This document shows, one piece after another, positions 1 to 6,275 of a stretch of 6,275 nt of DNA. The stretch lies in NCBI GenBank assembly GCA_031285575.1, contig JAITVX010000132.1, positions 1 to 6,275 on the forward strand. The letters are read 5' to 3'. The stretch's first letter is position 1, and every line of letters starts with the position of its first letter. The translations under genes were made by a program, and so were the position numbers. Under the pieces are notes generated by a model. The model was not told the origin of the DNA, did no database searches, and worked only from the letters and a program-made list of their open reading frames with translations. This DNA is from Bacteroidales bacterium (lineage in GTDB: Bacteria > Bacteroidota > Bacteroidia > Bacteroidales > VadinHA17).

Positions 1-2282
1 CTGTATGCAACGGTTAATCCGGCAAGTACAACCGAAACCATCGACATAAGTTTGATAAGGATATTGAGAGCCGGGCCCGAAGTATCTTTGAAAGGATCAC
101 CTACAGTGTCGCCAACTACGGTAGCTTTGTGCGGTTCGCTTTTCTTGCCGCCGAAATTACCTCTTTCAATATATTTTTTAGCATTATCCCATGCACCACC
201 GGCATTATTAAGCATGCAGGCAAGTACAAATCCTGCACTCATACCTCCGGCCAGCAGGCCAATTACACCAGGAACTCCGAAAAGAACTCCCACTAATAAT
301 GGAACTGCAATTGCTATTAATGACGGAACAAGCATTTCACTTTGTGCACCCGCCGTTGAAATTTCAACGCATCTTGCATAGTCGGGTTTGCCTGTACCTT
401 CCATGATACCGGGAATTTCGCGGAATTGGCGTCTCACTTCATCTACCATTTTTCCTGCTGCACGGCCAACAGCTTTCATGCTCATTGCACTGAACAGGAA
501 TGCCATCATTGCACCAATAAATACGCCGCCAAGCAATATCGGATTAAATAACGACAAGTCGTAAGCGGCTGCAAAGTCGCGTATTGTAGCCGTCCCTAAA
601 GCTATGGCTGTTTTTCCTTCAGGAATATTTACAGGTGCTGTTTTTGAGTAGAAAAGGTAATCACCTATCATCTTAAATCCTTCAGGAGTCTTGTCTGCTA
701 CCTTGGTAAGCCATAATCTTACCTCCTCCATATAGGCTGCCATAAGCGCAAGTGCCGTAAGAGCCGCCGAGCCTATTGCAAAACCTTTTCCTGTTGCGGC
801 AGTTGTATTGCCAAGACCGTCGAGAGCATCTGTTCTTTCTCTTACTTCCTTTGGCAGACCCGACATTTCTGCGTTTCCGCCGGCATTATCGGCTATGGGG
901 CCAAAGGCGTCGGTTGCAAGTGTTACTCCAAGGGTTGAAAGCATACCTACCGAGGCAAAACCAATACCGTAAACACCCAGTGCAAAATTGCTGAAACCTC
1001 CGGCAAATCCATAGGCGGCTATTATACCGGCTACTATTGTTACAACGGGAATCCATGTTGAATACATACCTACCGCCATACCTTCTATAATAACGGTAGC
1101 CGGTCCTTGTTCTGCCTGTTTGGCTATTCCCTGTGTAGGCTTGTTTCCGTCGGAAGTAAAGTATTCCGTTGACTGGCCAATTATTACTCCTGCAAGAAGT
1201 CCTGCCACGGCTGAACCGAATATTCCCCATGTAATCATGCTTGTTGCCGCCATAACGGCAAGAACTACAAGAATCAGAGCAGAACTGCCTCCTGTTCCGA
1301 GCAACAGAGCGCGTAAAAGCGCCTGTGGAGTAGCCGATTCTTTTGTTCTTACAAAGTATATACCGGCAATGGAAAGAAATATTCCGATAGCCGAAACAAT
1401 CATCGGAGCAACAACAGCATCCATTTGACTCATGCCTGTGCCTGAAATTGCAGGCAACGCTGCTCCAAGGGCGGATGTGGCCAGAATAGAACCTGCGTAT
1501 GATTCATAAAGGTCGGCGCCCATACCGGCAACGTCACCTACGTTGTCGCCTACGTTATCGGCAATGGTGGCGGGATTACGAGGATCGTCTTCAGGAATGC
1601 CTGCTTCAACCTTACCAACAAGGTCGGCGCCGACATCGGCGGCTTTTGTAAATATACCTCCACCAACACGGGCAAAAAGAGCCTGTGTTGATGCTCCCAT
1701 TCCAAAGGTAAGCATAACGGCGGTTATCTCTATAAGTTTCTGCGTTTCGGTAGTTCCGGGATGCACAAGCGTAAGCCCGAGAAAGTCAAGGCCCGATACC
1801 ATATTTTCGGGGGTAAATACCAGCCCGGTAAGGATTAGAAACCACAAGGCAATATCGAGCAGCCCGAAACCGACTACTACAAGGCCCATTACAGCACCGC
1901 TTCTTAGAGCTACCTGAAGCCCTTTGTTAAGCGATTTTGAAGCTGCCCATGCCGTTCTGTTTGAAGCGAAAGTCGCAGTCTTCATACCAAAATAGCCACA
2001 AAGCCCCGAGAAAAAGCCTCCGGTAAGGAATGCTATGGGGACAAAGGGGTTCTGTATCCCAAAATAAGCCAGAACAGACAGCAGTATAACAAGCGCAATA
2101 AAAACCTTTATTACCACTTTGTATTGCCGAAAAAGATAAGCCATTGCTCCCTCGCTTACGTGCGAAGCAATCTCTTTCATTTTATCCGTCCCTTCTTCCT
2201 GGGATTTCATGTTCCTGAAAAATATCCAGGCAAACAGTAAGGCGCAAAGCGCCGATACCGGTACAATCCAAAAAAGTTCCAT
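1..2282 (-). CDS. hppA: Membrane-bound ion-pumping pyrophosphatase (K+-dependent, Na+ or Na+/H+ type), 3' end cut by the window edge
   Basis: This integral membrane enzyme hydrolyses pyrophosphate and uses the energy to pump Na+ and/or H+ out of the cytoplasm. The frame is open for 760 codons from the ATG at 2282 to the left edge with no stop; only the extreme C-terminus is missing. The first loop carries D216-x3-D220-x3-K224 and then IPEDDPRNPA (229-238) and DNVGDNVGD (242-250), the pyrophosphate and Mg2+ site. DNAGGNAE lies at 465-472, NAGGAWDNAKK at 693-703 and GDTVGDPFKDTSGP at 724-737, all hallmark motifs. In GNTTAATGKG (491-500), Ala495 and Gly498 stand where K+-independent enzymes have Lys and Thr, so K+ dependence is expected. 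Glu260 in LYESY is at the Na+-type gate position; plant H+ pumps have it one helix turn later. Many hydrophobic segments fit the family's 16 helices. The start gives MELFWIVPVSAL, a typical first helix. There is no Shine-Dalgarno sequence. Pump identity is certain; ion specificity is inferred. Confidence 0.97.
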   Translation of the reverse strand, partial: MELFWIVPVSALCALLFAWIFFRNMKSQEEGTDKMKEIASHVSEGAMAYLFRQYKVVIKVFIALVILLSVLAYFGIQNPFVPIAFLTGGFFSGLCGYFGMKTATFASNRTAWAASKSLNKGLQVALRSGAVMGLVVVGFGLLDIALWFLILTGLVFTPENMVSGLDFLGLTLVHPGTTETQKLIEITAVMLTFGMGASTQALFARVGGGIFTKAADVGADLVGKVEAGIPEDDPRNPATIADNVGDNVGDVAGMGADLYESYAGSILATSALGAALPAISGTGMSQMDAVVAPMIVSAIGIFLSIAGIYFVRTKESATPQALLRALLLGTGGSSALILVVLAVMAATSMITWGIFGSAVAGLLAGVIIGQSTEYFTSDGNKPTQGIAKQAEQGPATVIIEGMAVGMYSTWIPVVTIVAGIIAAYGFAGGFSNFALGVYGIGFASVGMLSTLGVTLATDAFGPIADNAGGNAEMSGLPKEVRERTDALDGLGNTTAATGKGFAIGSAALTALALMAAYMEEVRLWLTKVADKTPEGFKMIGDYLFYSKTAPVNIPEGKTAIALGTATIRDFAAAYDLSLFNPILLGGVFIGAMMAFLFSAMSMKAVGRAAGKMVDEVRRQFREIPGIMEGTGKPDYARCVEISTAGAQSEMLVPSLIAIAVPLLVGVLFGVPGVIGLLAGGMSAGFVLACMLNNAGGAWDNAKKYIERGNFGGKKSEPHKATVVGDTVGDPFKDTSGPALNILIKLMSMVSVVLAGLTVAY

Positions 2283-2344
2283 GCAATTTATTTTTAAATA
2301 AGTTATAAAATTAAGGTGTTAAATAAACAAAAATTTCACCGGCA

Positions 2345-2352
2345 CAAAACTA
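2345..2352 (-). promoter_or_regulatory. Candidate hppA promoter, Bacteroidota-type -7 box
   Basis: Read on the minus strand this is TAGTTTTG, matching the Bacteroidota -7 consensus TAnnTTTG. It lies 62 bases upstream of the hppA ATG, which would give a leader of about 55 bases. No clean TTTG is seen at the -33 distance; a run of eight T (minus strand, 2369-2376) occupies that place. Its position in the 208-base gap after fucK suggests that hppA is transcribed separately. The match is by eye to a short consensus. Confidence 0.45.
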
Positions 2353-2421
2353 TATCAGTTTTTTGAATAAAAAAAATGGATAAACCGATTATTATTGCTT
2401 TTTGTCATAATAAATATTTCG

Positions 2422-2446
2422 GCTATTCACAGGAATAAGCTTTTTT
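2422..2446 (+). terminator. Possible hairpin plus T-run reading on the plus strand
   Basis: GC-TATTC (2422-2428) pairs with GAATA-GC (2433-2440, one bulged A at 2438) around a four-base ACAG loop, and six T follow at 2441-2446. This has the form of a weak intrinsic terminator, but only on the plus strand, where no gene is seen upstream. It could limit antisense transcription into fucK. On the minus strand the same hairpin lacks a following U-run, so it is a poor terminator for the fucIK message. The stem is short and may be chance. Confidence 0.2.
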
Positions 2447-2490
2447 AATTCCGCTGTATCAACGTAGCAATACGAGAATCATTAACATTA

Positions 2491-3903
2491 TTACTCCGGC
2501 AGAAAAACTTCTGCACTGTATTCAATGGTGTCTCTTGCCGCTTCGGGACTGGAAAAGTTGCCACATGCAGCCTGAACAAAAAAAGACGCTCCTAAAACAG
2601 TCGTTTCCTTATGTCCGATTACTTTAATAGGAACTCCTGTTGCATTGGCCCGCAGTTGATTCCATAGCCTGTTTTTTGATCCGCCACCAACACATATTAT
2701 ACTGTCTGTTTTAAAGCCGCCGGCTTCTTCAAGTGCTTTCTTGCCCTCGGCTAATTTTTCTGACAGGGCTTCAAGCATTGCCCTGTAAATTTCATGCCTG
2801 GTTGTTTCCATTGTCAGTCCGGTTATCTTGCCGCCCGGCATACCGTTGTGCAATTCATAGAATGATGGATCAACCCTGACTCCGTTGCTGCCAGCCGGTA
2901 CTTTTTCAGCTCCAGTTTCCATTGCTTGATATACGTTTCCCACGATGTCGCTGTATAGAATTTTCCTTGCCCATTCAAGCATGCCAGAAGCAATCCATTG
3001 GTTACCAATATTGTATAATTCTGAGCATGAATCAAGTTCGGTTGTAATACCAAGGTCAAGTTGTTTTTTACCAGTGCTGAAATTTTCCGATCTTGTCATC
3101 AGTATTTCCCATGTACCGGACGAAAGTACAGGCTGGTTTATACCGGCTCCCGATCCGAATATTGCAAACTGTGTGTCATGTCCGGCAGCTATGACGGGAA
3201 TTCCTTTCGGTATAGATGTTTCTTCCGACGCTTTGGCAGATACAGTTCCAATTATGCTTCCTGATTCAACCGGCGTTCCCATCTTTTCAATGGGAAAGTT
3301 GATTCTTTTAAATATATTTTCGGAGTATTTTCTGCCTGCAAGACTTGTTGTCATTGTTGTCCCGGCCATTGTCATGTCATTTGCCATTTGGCCGGTAAGG
3401 AAATAACCGAATATTGACGGAATCATCAGGAATATACTGCTCTTTTCAACTAATTCAGGTTTATGCTCTGAAAACCATATCAACTTGTTTATTGTGTTGA
3501 ATGATATTGGCGATATGCCACATTCCATGTAAAGGTCTTGAAGCGGGATATATTTTTCTATATTCGCCATTATCGGAACTGTACGTTCGCATTGCCAAGA
3601 TATGACAGGATACAATGCATTTCCTGATTCATCGAAAAGTGTTCCATCAACGCCAAAAGATGTTACCGTTACACCGACTATCCTGCTAACCGGTATTTTA
3701 GCAATAACTCTTTGTGCCGCTTTGCATATCTTTTCCCATATTTCGTTAATATCCCATATTCTGTATGCTGAGTAGAACGGGTCGGGGCACGTATTGTTCG
3801 GGTATGAGTCGAAAGCAAGAGCGGTTCCATTACCATCAATGGCTACCGCTCTTACATTTGTGGCTCCACAGTCGAAAACTATTGCAATGTCGCGTTTTTC
3901 CAT
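2491..3903 (-). CDS. fucK: L-fuculokinase, FGGY carbohydrate kinase family
   Basis: This cytoplasmic kinase phosphorylates L-fuculose with ATP to L-fuculose-1-phosphate, the second intracellular step of L-fucose breakdown. The protein is 470 residues, close to the length of E. coli FucK, and resembles it along its length as I recall that sequence. The N-terminal phosphate-binding motif is DCGATNVRA (11-19). Shared stretches include SFGVDGTLFDESGN (82-95), YPVISWQC (98-105) and SFNTINKL (134-141). GHDTQFAIFG (241-250) holds the presumed catalytic base Asp243, followed by VLSSGTWEILM (259-269) and the C-terminal nucleotide-binding VGGGSKNRLWNQ (405-416). The start at 3903 is chosen because DCGATN then sits at the family's usual distance from the N-terminus; the frame is open for 26 codons upstream, but these lie inside fucI and look unlike a kinase. 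Only two bases separate the fucI stop from this ATG, implying translational coupling. Rhamnulokinase is a relative, but the motifs favour fuculokinase. Confidence 0.94.
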   Translation of the reverse strand: MEKRDIAIVFDCGATNVRAVAIDGNGTALAFDSYPNNTCPDPFYSAYRIWDINEIWEKICKAAQRVIAKIPVSRIVGVTVTSFGVDGTLFDESGNALYPVISWQCERTVPIMANIEKYIPLQDLYMECGISPISFNTINKLIWFSEHKPELVEKSSIFLMIPSIFGYFLTGQMANDMTMAGTTMTTSLAGRKYSENIFKRINFPIEKMGTPVESGSIIGTVSAKASEETSIPKGIPVIAAGHDTQFAIFGSGAGINQPVLSSGTWEILMTRSENFSTGKKQLDLGITTELDSCSELYNIGNQWIASGMLEWARKILYSDIVGNVYQAMETGAEKVPAGSNGVRVDPSFYELHNGMPGGKITGLTMETTRHEIYRAMLEALSEKLAEGKKALEEAGGFKTDSIICVGGGSKNRLWNQLRANATGVPIKVIGHKETTVLGASFFVQAACGNFSSPEAARDTIEYSAEVFLPE

Positions 3904-3905
3904 CG

Positions 3906-5708
3906 TTATTTGTAGATGGGGCCATAGATCTGACACGCTCTGTAATCGGAGTTTTCCTTGTCCATTCCAAAGGCATTCCATGCGCTTGGACGGAATATCA
4001 TGTCTTCGTCAATATTGTGCATACACACCGGAATCCTAAGCAGCGATGCAAGTGTAATAAGGTCGGCACCAATATGGCCGTAGCTTGACGAACTGTGATT
4101 AGCACCCCAATTTGCCATTACCGAATATACGTCAGCAAACGCTCCCTTGCCGGTGAGCCGTGGGGCAAACCATGTTGTCGGCCATGTCGGGTCGGTGCGG
4201 TCGGTAAGCGTTTTGTGTACTTTCTCGGGAAGTTCTACTGTCCAGCCTTCGGCAAGCTGGAGAACAGGGCCGAGTCCTTTTACAAGGTTGATTCTTGAAA
4301 CTGTTACCGGCATTCCTCCTTCGCTGTTGAATTGCGAGGAAAATCCACCTCCCCTGAAGTAACCAGTACTGGCTGGGGGCCATTGCGTTGCTTCGAGGCA
4401 ACCGACGGCATCTTCCGGGGTTATTTCCCAAAACGGCTTTACTGCCGGCTGTCCATTAGCTTTTTGCTTACCTGAAAAGTCAAGAGCTGAAGCTCCAGAG
4501 TTTATCAGGTGTATTACACCATTTGCGGCTGTGCCTGCAGGCGCTATGCCGGTTACTCGTTTCATTGCGTCGGGGCTCCAGTAAGTCCTTATATCCGAGA
4601 ACATCTGCGCCGTATTAGTAAGTAGATATCCAAGCAGCATAGGTACACCATTCATTGCGTCGTTTTCAGTTGCCACAAGGTATGGGGGCCTTGTTCCGTT
4701 CCAGTCGAATGACGAGCACAATATCGCTTCCAGAAAATCACCATTTGGCATGTGGTCTGTCCATTGCCTTTGTCCCTGGAATCCTGCCAGGATTGCGTTA
4801 TGACCGTTCGATTCTTCTCCGAATCCGAGTTCTTTAAGTTTGGGATTCCCAACCATAAGGTCACGGGCAATCATAGCCATCTTTACAACCGTCTCCCATT
4901 CCTTGTCTTTCTGCTGCCTTGAATGGGGAACGGCATTAATATCCGTTCCTTCCTTGCAGTATCTCTTTGTCCATTCAATTGCTTTTCTGAATTCGGCTTC
5001 ATCATAAATGTATTCGTTGAGCCTTCTGTTAAATTCGCTCATGTCAATGTATTCATTCCTCATTCCGAGGTATTCCTGAAAAAAATCTTCCTTCACGATA
5101 GAGCCTGCAATGCCCATTGATACATTACCCATTGACAGGTATGATTTACCTTTCATGTATGCAACAGCAAGTCCGGCTTTAGTAAATCTTAATATTTTTC
5201 CCTTTACGTCTTCCGGGATATTTTGGTCGTCTGCATCTTGAACATTGCGCCCATAGATACCGAATACCGGAATACCTTTCATTGTATGTCCGGCAAGGGC
5301 GGCGGCAAGATACACTGCCCCGGGGCGTTCGGTTCCATTAAAGCCCCAGATGGCTTTAGGTATTTCAGCGTTCATGTCTATTGTTTCGCTGCCGTAGCAC
5401 CAGCAGGGTGTTACTGTGAGGCTAATGCCAACGCCGTGTTTTATAAATTTCTCCGCACATCTTGCAGCTTCCGCAACACCACCTATCGTTGTATCTGATA
5501 TGACACATTCAACCGGTTTGCCGTTCGGATATTTCAGACTGGATGAAATAAGTGCAGCAGCATTTCTTGCCATATTCATTGTCTGGTTTTCAAGTGATTC
5601 TCGTACTCCGTTCATCCTGCCGTCAATTGCAGGACGGATGCCTACTTTGGGATAATCGCCGATAACTGTCTGATATCCGGCATTTAAATTAAAATCTGCA
5701 TTAGCCAT
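3906..5708 (-). CDS. fucI: L-fucose isomerase
   Basis: This cytoplasmic, Mn2+-dependent ketol isomerase converts L-fucose to L-fuculose; family members also act on D-arabinose. The product is 600 residues, against 591 in E. coli, and matches it almost end to end as I recall it. Examples are GIRPAIDGR (23-31), ECVISDTTIGG (67-77), TPCWCYGSETIDM (100-112), WGFNGTERPGAVYLAAALAGH (121-141), GKSYLSMGNVSMGIAGSI (187-204), FQGQRQWTD (310-318) and WPTTWFAPRLTGKG (509-522). The metal ligands of the E. coli enzyme (Glu337, Asp361, His528) correspond to Glu348 in ATEND, Asp372 in SDIRTYW and His538 in NWGANH, so the site is intact. The N-terminus is about 13 residues longer than in E. coli; Met1 is kept because the next Met (residue 32) would remove the conserved IRPAIDG. 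No Shine-Dalgarno sequence precedes it. It is the first gene of a tight fucI-fucK pair with its own candidate promoter. Confidence 0.97.
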   Translation of the reverse strand: MANADFNLNAGYQTVIGDYPKVGIRPAIDGRMNGVRESLENQTMNMARNAAALISSSLKYPNGKPVECVISDTTIGGVAEAARCAEKFIKHGVGISLTVTPCWCYGSETIDMNAEIPKAIWGFNGTERPGAVYLAAALAGHTMKGIPVFGIYGRNVQDADDQNIPEDVKGKILRFTKAGLAVAYMKGKSYLSMGNVSMGIAGSIVKEDFFQEYLGMRNEYIDMSEFNRRLNEYIYDEAEFRKAIEWTKRYCKEGTDINAVPHSRQQKDKEWETVVKMAMIARDLMVGNPKLKELGFGEESNGHNAILAGFQGQRQWTDHMPNGDFLEAILCSSFDWNGTRPPYLVATENDAMNGVPMLLGYLLTNTAQMFSDIRTYWSPDAMKRVTGIAPAGTAANGVIHLINSGASALDFSGKQKANGQPAVKPFWEITPEDAVGCLEATQWPPASTGYFRGGGFSSQFNSEGGMPVTVSRINLVKGLGPVLQLAEGWTVELPEKVHKTLTDRTDPTWPTTWFAPRLTGKGAFADVYSVMANWGANHSSSSYGHIGADLITLASLLRIPVCMHNIDEDMIFRPSAWNAFGMDKENSDYRACQIYGPIYK

Positions 5709-5737
5709 AATATTATGTTTTTTATTGTTACATTAAA

Positions 5738-5745
5738 CAAATATA
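5738..5745 (-). promoter_or_regulatory. Candidate fucI-fucK promoter, Bacteroidota-type -7 box
   Basis: On the minus strand this reads TATATTTG, a full match to the Bacteroidota -7 consensus TAnnTTTG. It ends 29 bases before the fucI ATG, giving a short leader of roughly 20 bases. The -33 region has a T-run (minus strand, 5763-5768) rather than a clean TTTG, the same arrangement as upstream of hppA. An inverted repeat abuts it on the upstream side. Position and match are good, but the motif is short. Confidence 0.5.
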
Positions 5746-5762
5746 ATGATTTTGCTAATCAT
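5746..5762 (-). promoter_or_regulatory. Candidate operator, 6-bp inverted repeat beside the fucI -7 box
   Basis: ATGATT (5746-5751) and AATCAT (5757-5762) form a perfect inverted repeat around a five-base centre. It fills the space between the -7 box and the presumed -33 region, where a dimeric repressor would block RNA polymerase. Sugar-catabolic operons are commonly controlled this way, but no regulator gene is in the window and I do not recognise the half-site. In such A/T-rich DNA a six-base repeat can arise by chance. Confidence 0.3.
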
Positions 5763-5937
5763 AAAAAATTTTGATACTAATTTTTGAGGTTCTAAATAAT
5801 GAGGGCAAACGGCATTAGTAATTTTGCATATATATTGAGCTATTTATTTTAGTCATAAATAATTGTAGCGATAGTATCCTTATTTAAACACTTTTGAATA
5901 ACATTTTATTTTTTGCCTGAAACGGGCAAAAAATGCC
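5763..5937. other. A/T-rich non-coding gap upstream of fucI
   Basis: I find no credible reading frame here on either strand; stops are frequent in all frames. Apart from the T/A runs near the fucI promoter and the inverted repeat at 5908-5934, I see nothing of note. With the promoter region to its left it makes up the spacer between fucI and the small frame ending at 5938. Confidence 0.6.
5908..5934. repeat. Inverted repeat (hairpin) just after the small frame
   Basis: The left arm 5909-5919 is six T followed by GCCTG; the right arm 5923-5933 is CGGGC followed by six A. They pair over 11 positions with one G-T wobble and an AAA loop, and one more A-T pair extends the stem to 5908-5934. On the minus strand the wobble becomes a C-A mismatch. 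The hairpin starts three bases after the stop of the 57-codon frame, where a terminator would sit. However, the T-run is on the 5' arm and the A-run on the 3' arm in either direction, so it does not look like a standard intrinsic terminator. Confidence 0.55.
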
Positions 5938-6111
5938 TTATCTGACCATTATAGCTAACTCATAATAAAATGTTTGATAAACAGCGGACGGACGGACACC
6001 CTGTGAAAATTTTCCGTCTTTACGCAGTTGCGATTTGAGTGTCGATAAATCTGCAACCACTTGATATACATTCTTTTGACATATTTTTTGCAAAGGTACA
6101 AATTTTGACAT
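5938..6111 (-). CDS. Unrecognised short frame (57 codons) next to the IS end; gene remnant or small gene
   Basis: I do not recognise this protein. The frame runs from an ATG at 6111 to TAA at 5938. The part from about residue 19 (VADLSTLKSQLRKDGKFSQG) is charged and amphipathic, then comes an aromatic stretch YQTFYYELAIM (45-55). There is no signal peptide or recognisable motif. The local base composition (about 5985-6060) is richer in G+C than the flanking gaps, which favours real or former coding. The inferred IS end lies about eight bases before the ATG, and the frame is open upstream into the IS as far as a TAG just inside it. The simplest reading is the 3' tail of a gene broken by the insertion, with the ATG accidental. 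Other minus-strand frames here are also open for a while, so an independent small protein or no gene at all remain possible. Confidence 0.35.
   Translation of the reverse strand: MSKFVPLQKICQKNVYQVVADLSTLKSQLRKDGKFSQGVRPSAVYQTFYYELAIMVR
6091..6098 (-). promoter_or_regulatory. Possible Bacteroidota -7 box beside the IS end
   Basis: On the minus strand this reads TACCTTTG followed by CA, a close match to the consensus TAnnTTTG. It falls inside the 57-codon frame and about 380 bases upstream of fucI. If active, it would weaken the case for that frame and could give fucI a longer leader. No TTTG is seen at the -33 distance. Confidence 0.25.
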
Positions 6112-6121
6112 TATATTGTTA

Positions 6122-6275
6122 GAAGCTGTTTTGAATTTATTCTATAAATTTATTAAACATGATTTGGCAGAGGGTAATTTGCAGCATTGCTTCTTCTGAT
6201 TCGGTTCTGTATTCGTAATCAGTGGTCATTCTTCTGTAGTTCTCAATCGATGAGAAAGTTTTCTCAACAATCCAT
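6122..6275 (-). mobile_element. IS5-family insertion sequence, one end only; continues beyond the right edge
   Basis: The element is inferred from the transposase C-terminus at 6137-6275. Its outer end probably lies near 6119-6122. The stretch beginning GAAGCTGTTTTGAATTT at 6122 has the look of a terminal inverted repeat, and TTA at 6119-6121 would fit a TNA target duplication of some IS5 subgroups. The other end is outside the window, so neither the repeat nor the duplication can be confirmed, and the exact boundary is a guess. Confidence 0.55.
6137..6275 (-). CDS. IS5-type DDE transposase, C-terminal 45 residues
   Basis: Only the C-terminus is visible, ending with TAA at 6137; the frame enters from the right edge, where 6275 is the last base of a codon. 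It starts WIVEKTFSSIENYRRM (1-16) and continues TTDYEYRTESEEAM (17-30). This matches the family pattern W-[VI]-V-E-[RK]-T-F-x(5)-[YF]-R-R, followed by a DYE motif and an acidic EAM segment. In DDE transposases of the IS4/IS5 type the Glu of this motif (residue 4 here) is the third catalytic acidic residue. The protein then ends in a short hydrophobic helix (31-44), as usual. Whether the full transposase is intact cannot be told. It points toward fucI, so read-through from the element could reach that operon. Confidence 0.8.
   Translation of the reverse strand, partial: WIVEKTFSSIENYRRMTTDYEYRTESEEAMLQITLCQIMFNKFIE

Noticed and set aside
52..1917. Several open frames on the plus strand opposite hppA (for example 52-381, 1120-1428, 1543-1917).
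   Set aside because: They lie antisense to a fully conserved pyrophosphatase, and their sequences are low-complexity by-products rich in A, P, S and T with no domain.
2945..3406. A 153-codon plus-strand frame opposite fucK.
   Set aside because: The minus strand encodes a kinase with intact motifs throughout; no start signal or domain supports the antisense frame.
3904..3981. A 26-codon N-terminal extension of fucK using the ATG at 3981.
   Set aside because: It lies wholly inside the 3' end of fucI and would push the DCGATN motif away from its usual place near the N-terminus. The ATG at 3903, right after the fucI stop, fits the family.
4132..4431. A 99-codon minus-strand frame inside fucI in another phase.
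   Set aside because: fucI is uninterrupted and conserved here; the alternative product is arginine- and proline-rich without a motif.
5986..5997. Three tandem copies of GGAC.
   Set aside because: Too few copies to call a repeat locus; it also fits within the unrecognised 57-codon frame as VRPS codons.
5970..6038. A short plus-strand frame from an ATG at 5970 (about 22 codons) opposite the 57-codon frame.
   Set aside because: It is short, has no promoter or homology I can see, and the minus-strand frame is longer.
5764..6275. CRISPR array, tRNA or rRNA in the right-hand gap.
   Set aside because: No regularly spaced repeats, cloverleaf or conserved rRNA sequence are visible.

Overview
The window comes from a bacterial chromosome, most likely of the phylum Bacteroidota (inferred). 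The reasons are upstream regions with TAnnTTTG-type -7 boxes, starts without a Shine-Dalgarno sequence but with A/T-rich leaders, moderate G+C in genes with very A/T-rich gaps, and a pyrophosphatase resembling those of Bacteroides. All supported genes lie on the minus strand, so the window is best read from right to left.

At the right edge (about 6122-6275) is the 3' end of an IS5-type insertion sequence, showing the last 45 residues of its transposase. Directly next to it is a short unrecognised frame of 57 codons (6111-5938). It may be the remaining tail of a gene cut by the insertion, or a small gene. An A/T-rich gap follows, with an inverted repeat at 5908-5934 and a good candidate promoter and operator for the next operon (5738-5762).

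The centre holds two genes of L-fucose breakdown: fucI (L-fucose isomerase, 5708-3906) and fucK (L-fuculokinase, 3903-2491). They are two bases apart and almost certainly co-transcribed and translationally coupled. Together they convert L-fucose to L-fuculose and then to L-fuculose-1-phosphate. The aldolase (fucA), the permease (fucP) and any regulator are not in the window, so the pathway is incomplete here.

The left part (2282 to the window edge) is hppA, a membrane-bound ion-pumping pyrophosphatase that is nearly complete and runs off the left end. Its residues point to a K+-dependent enzyme with the Na+-type gate glutamate, and several positions fit the dual Na+/H+-pumping subfamily known from Bacteroides. 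It has its own candidate promoter and no evident link to fucose use. I see no convincing new biological system. The least explained part is 5763-6275, the IS junction and the small frame beside it.
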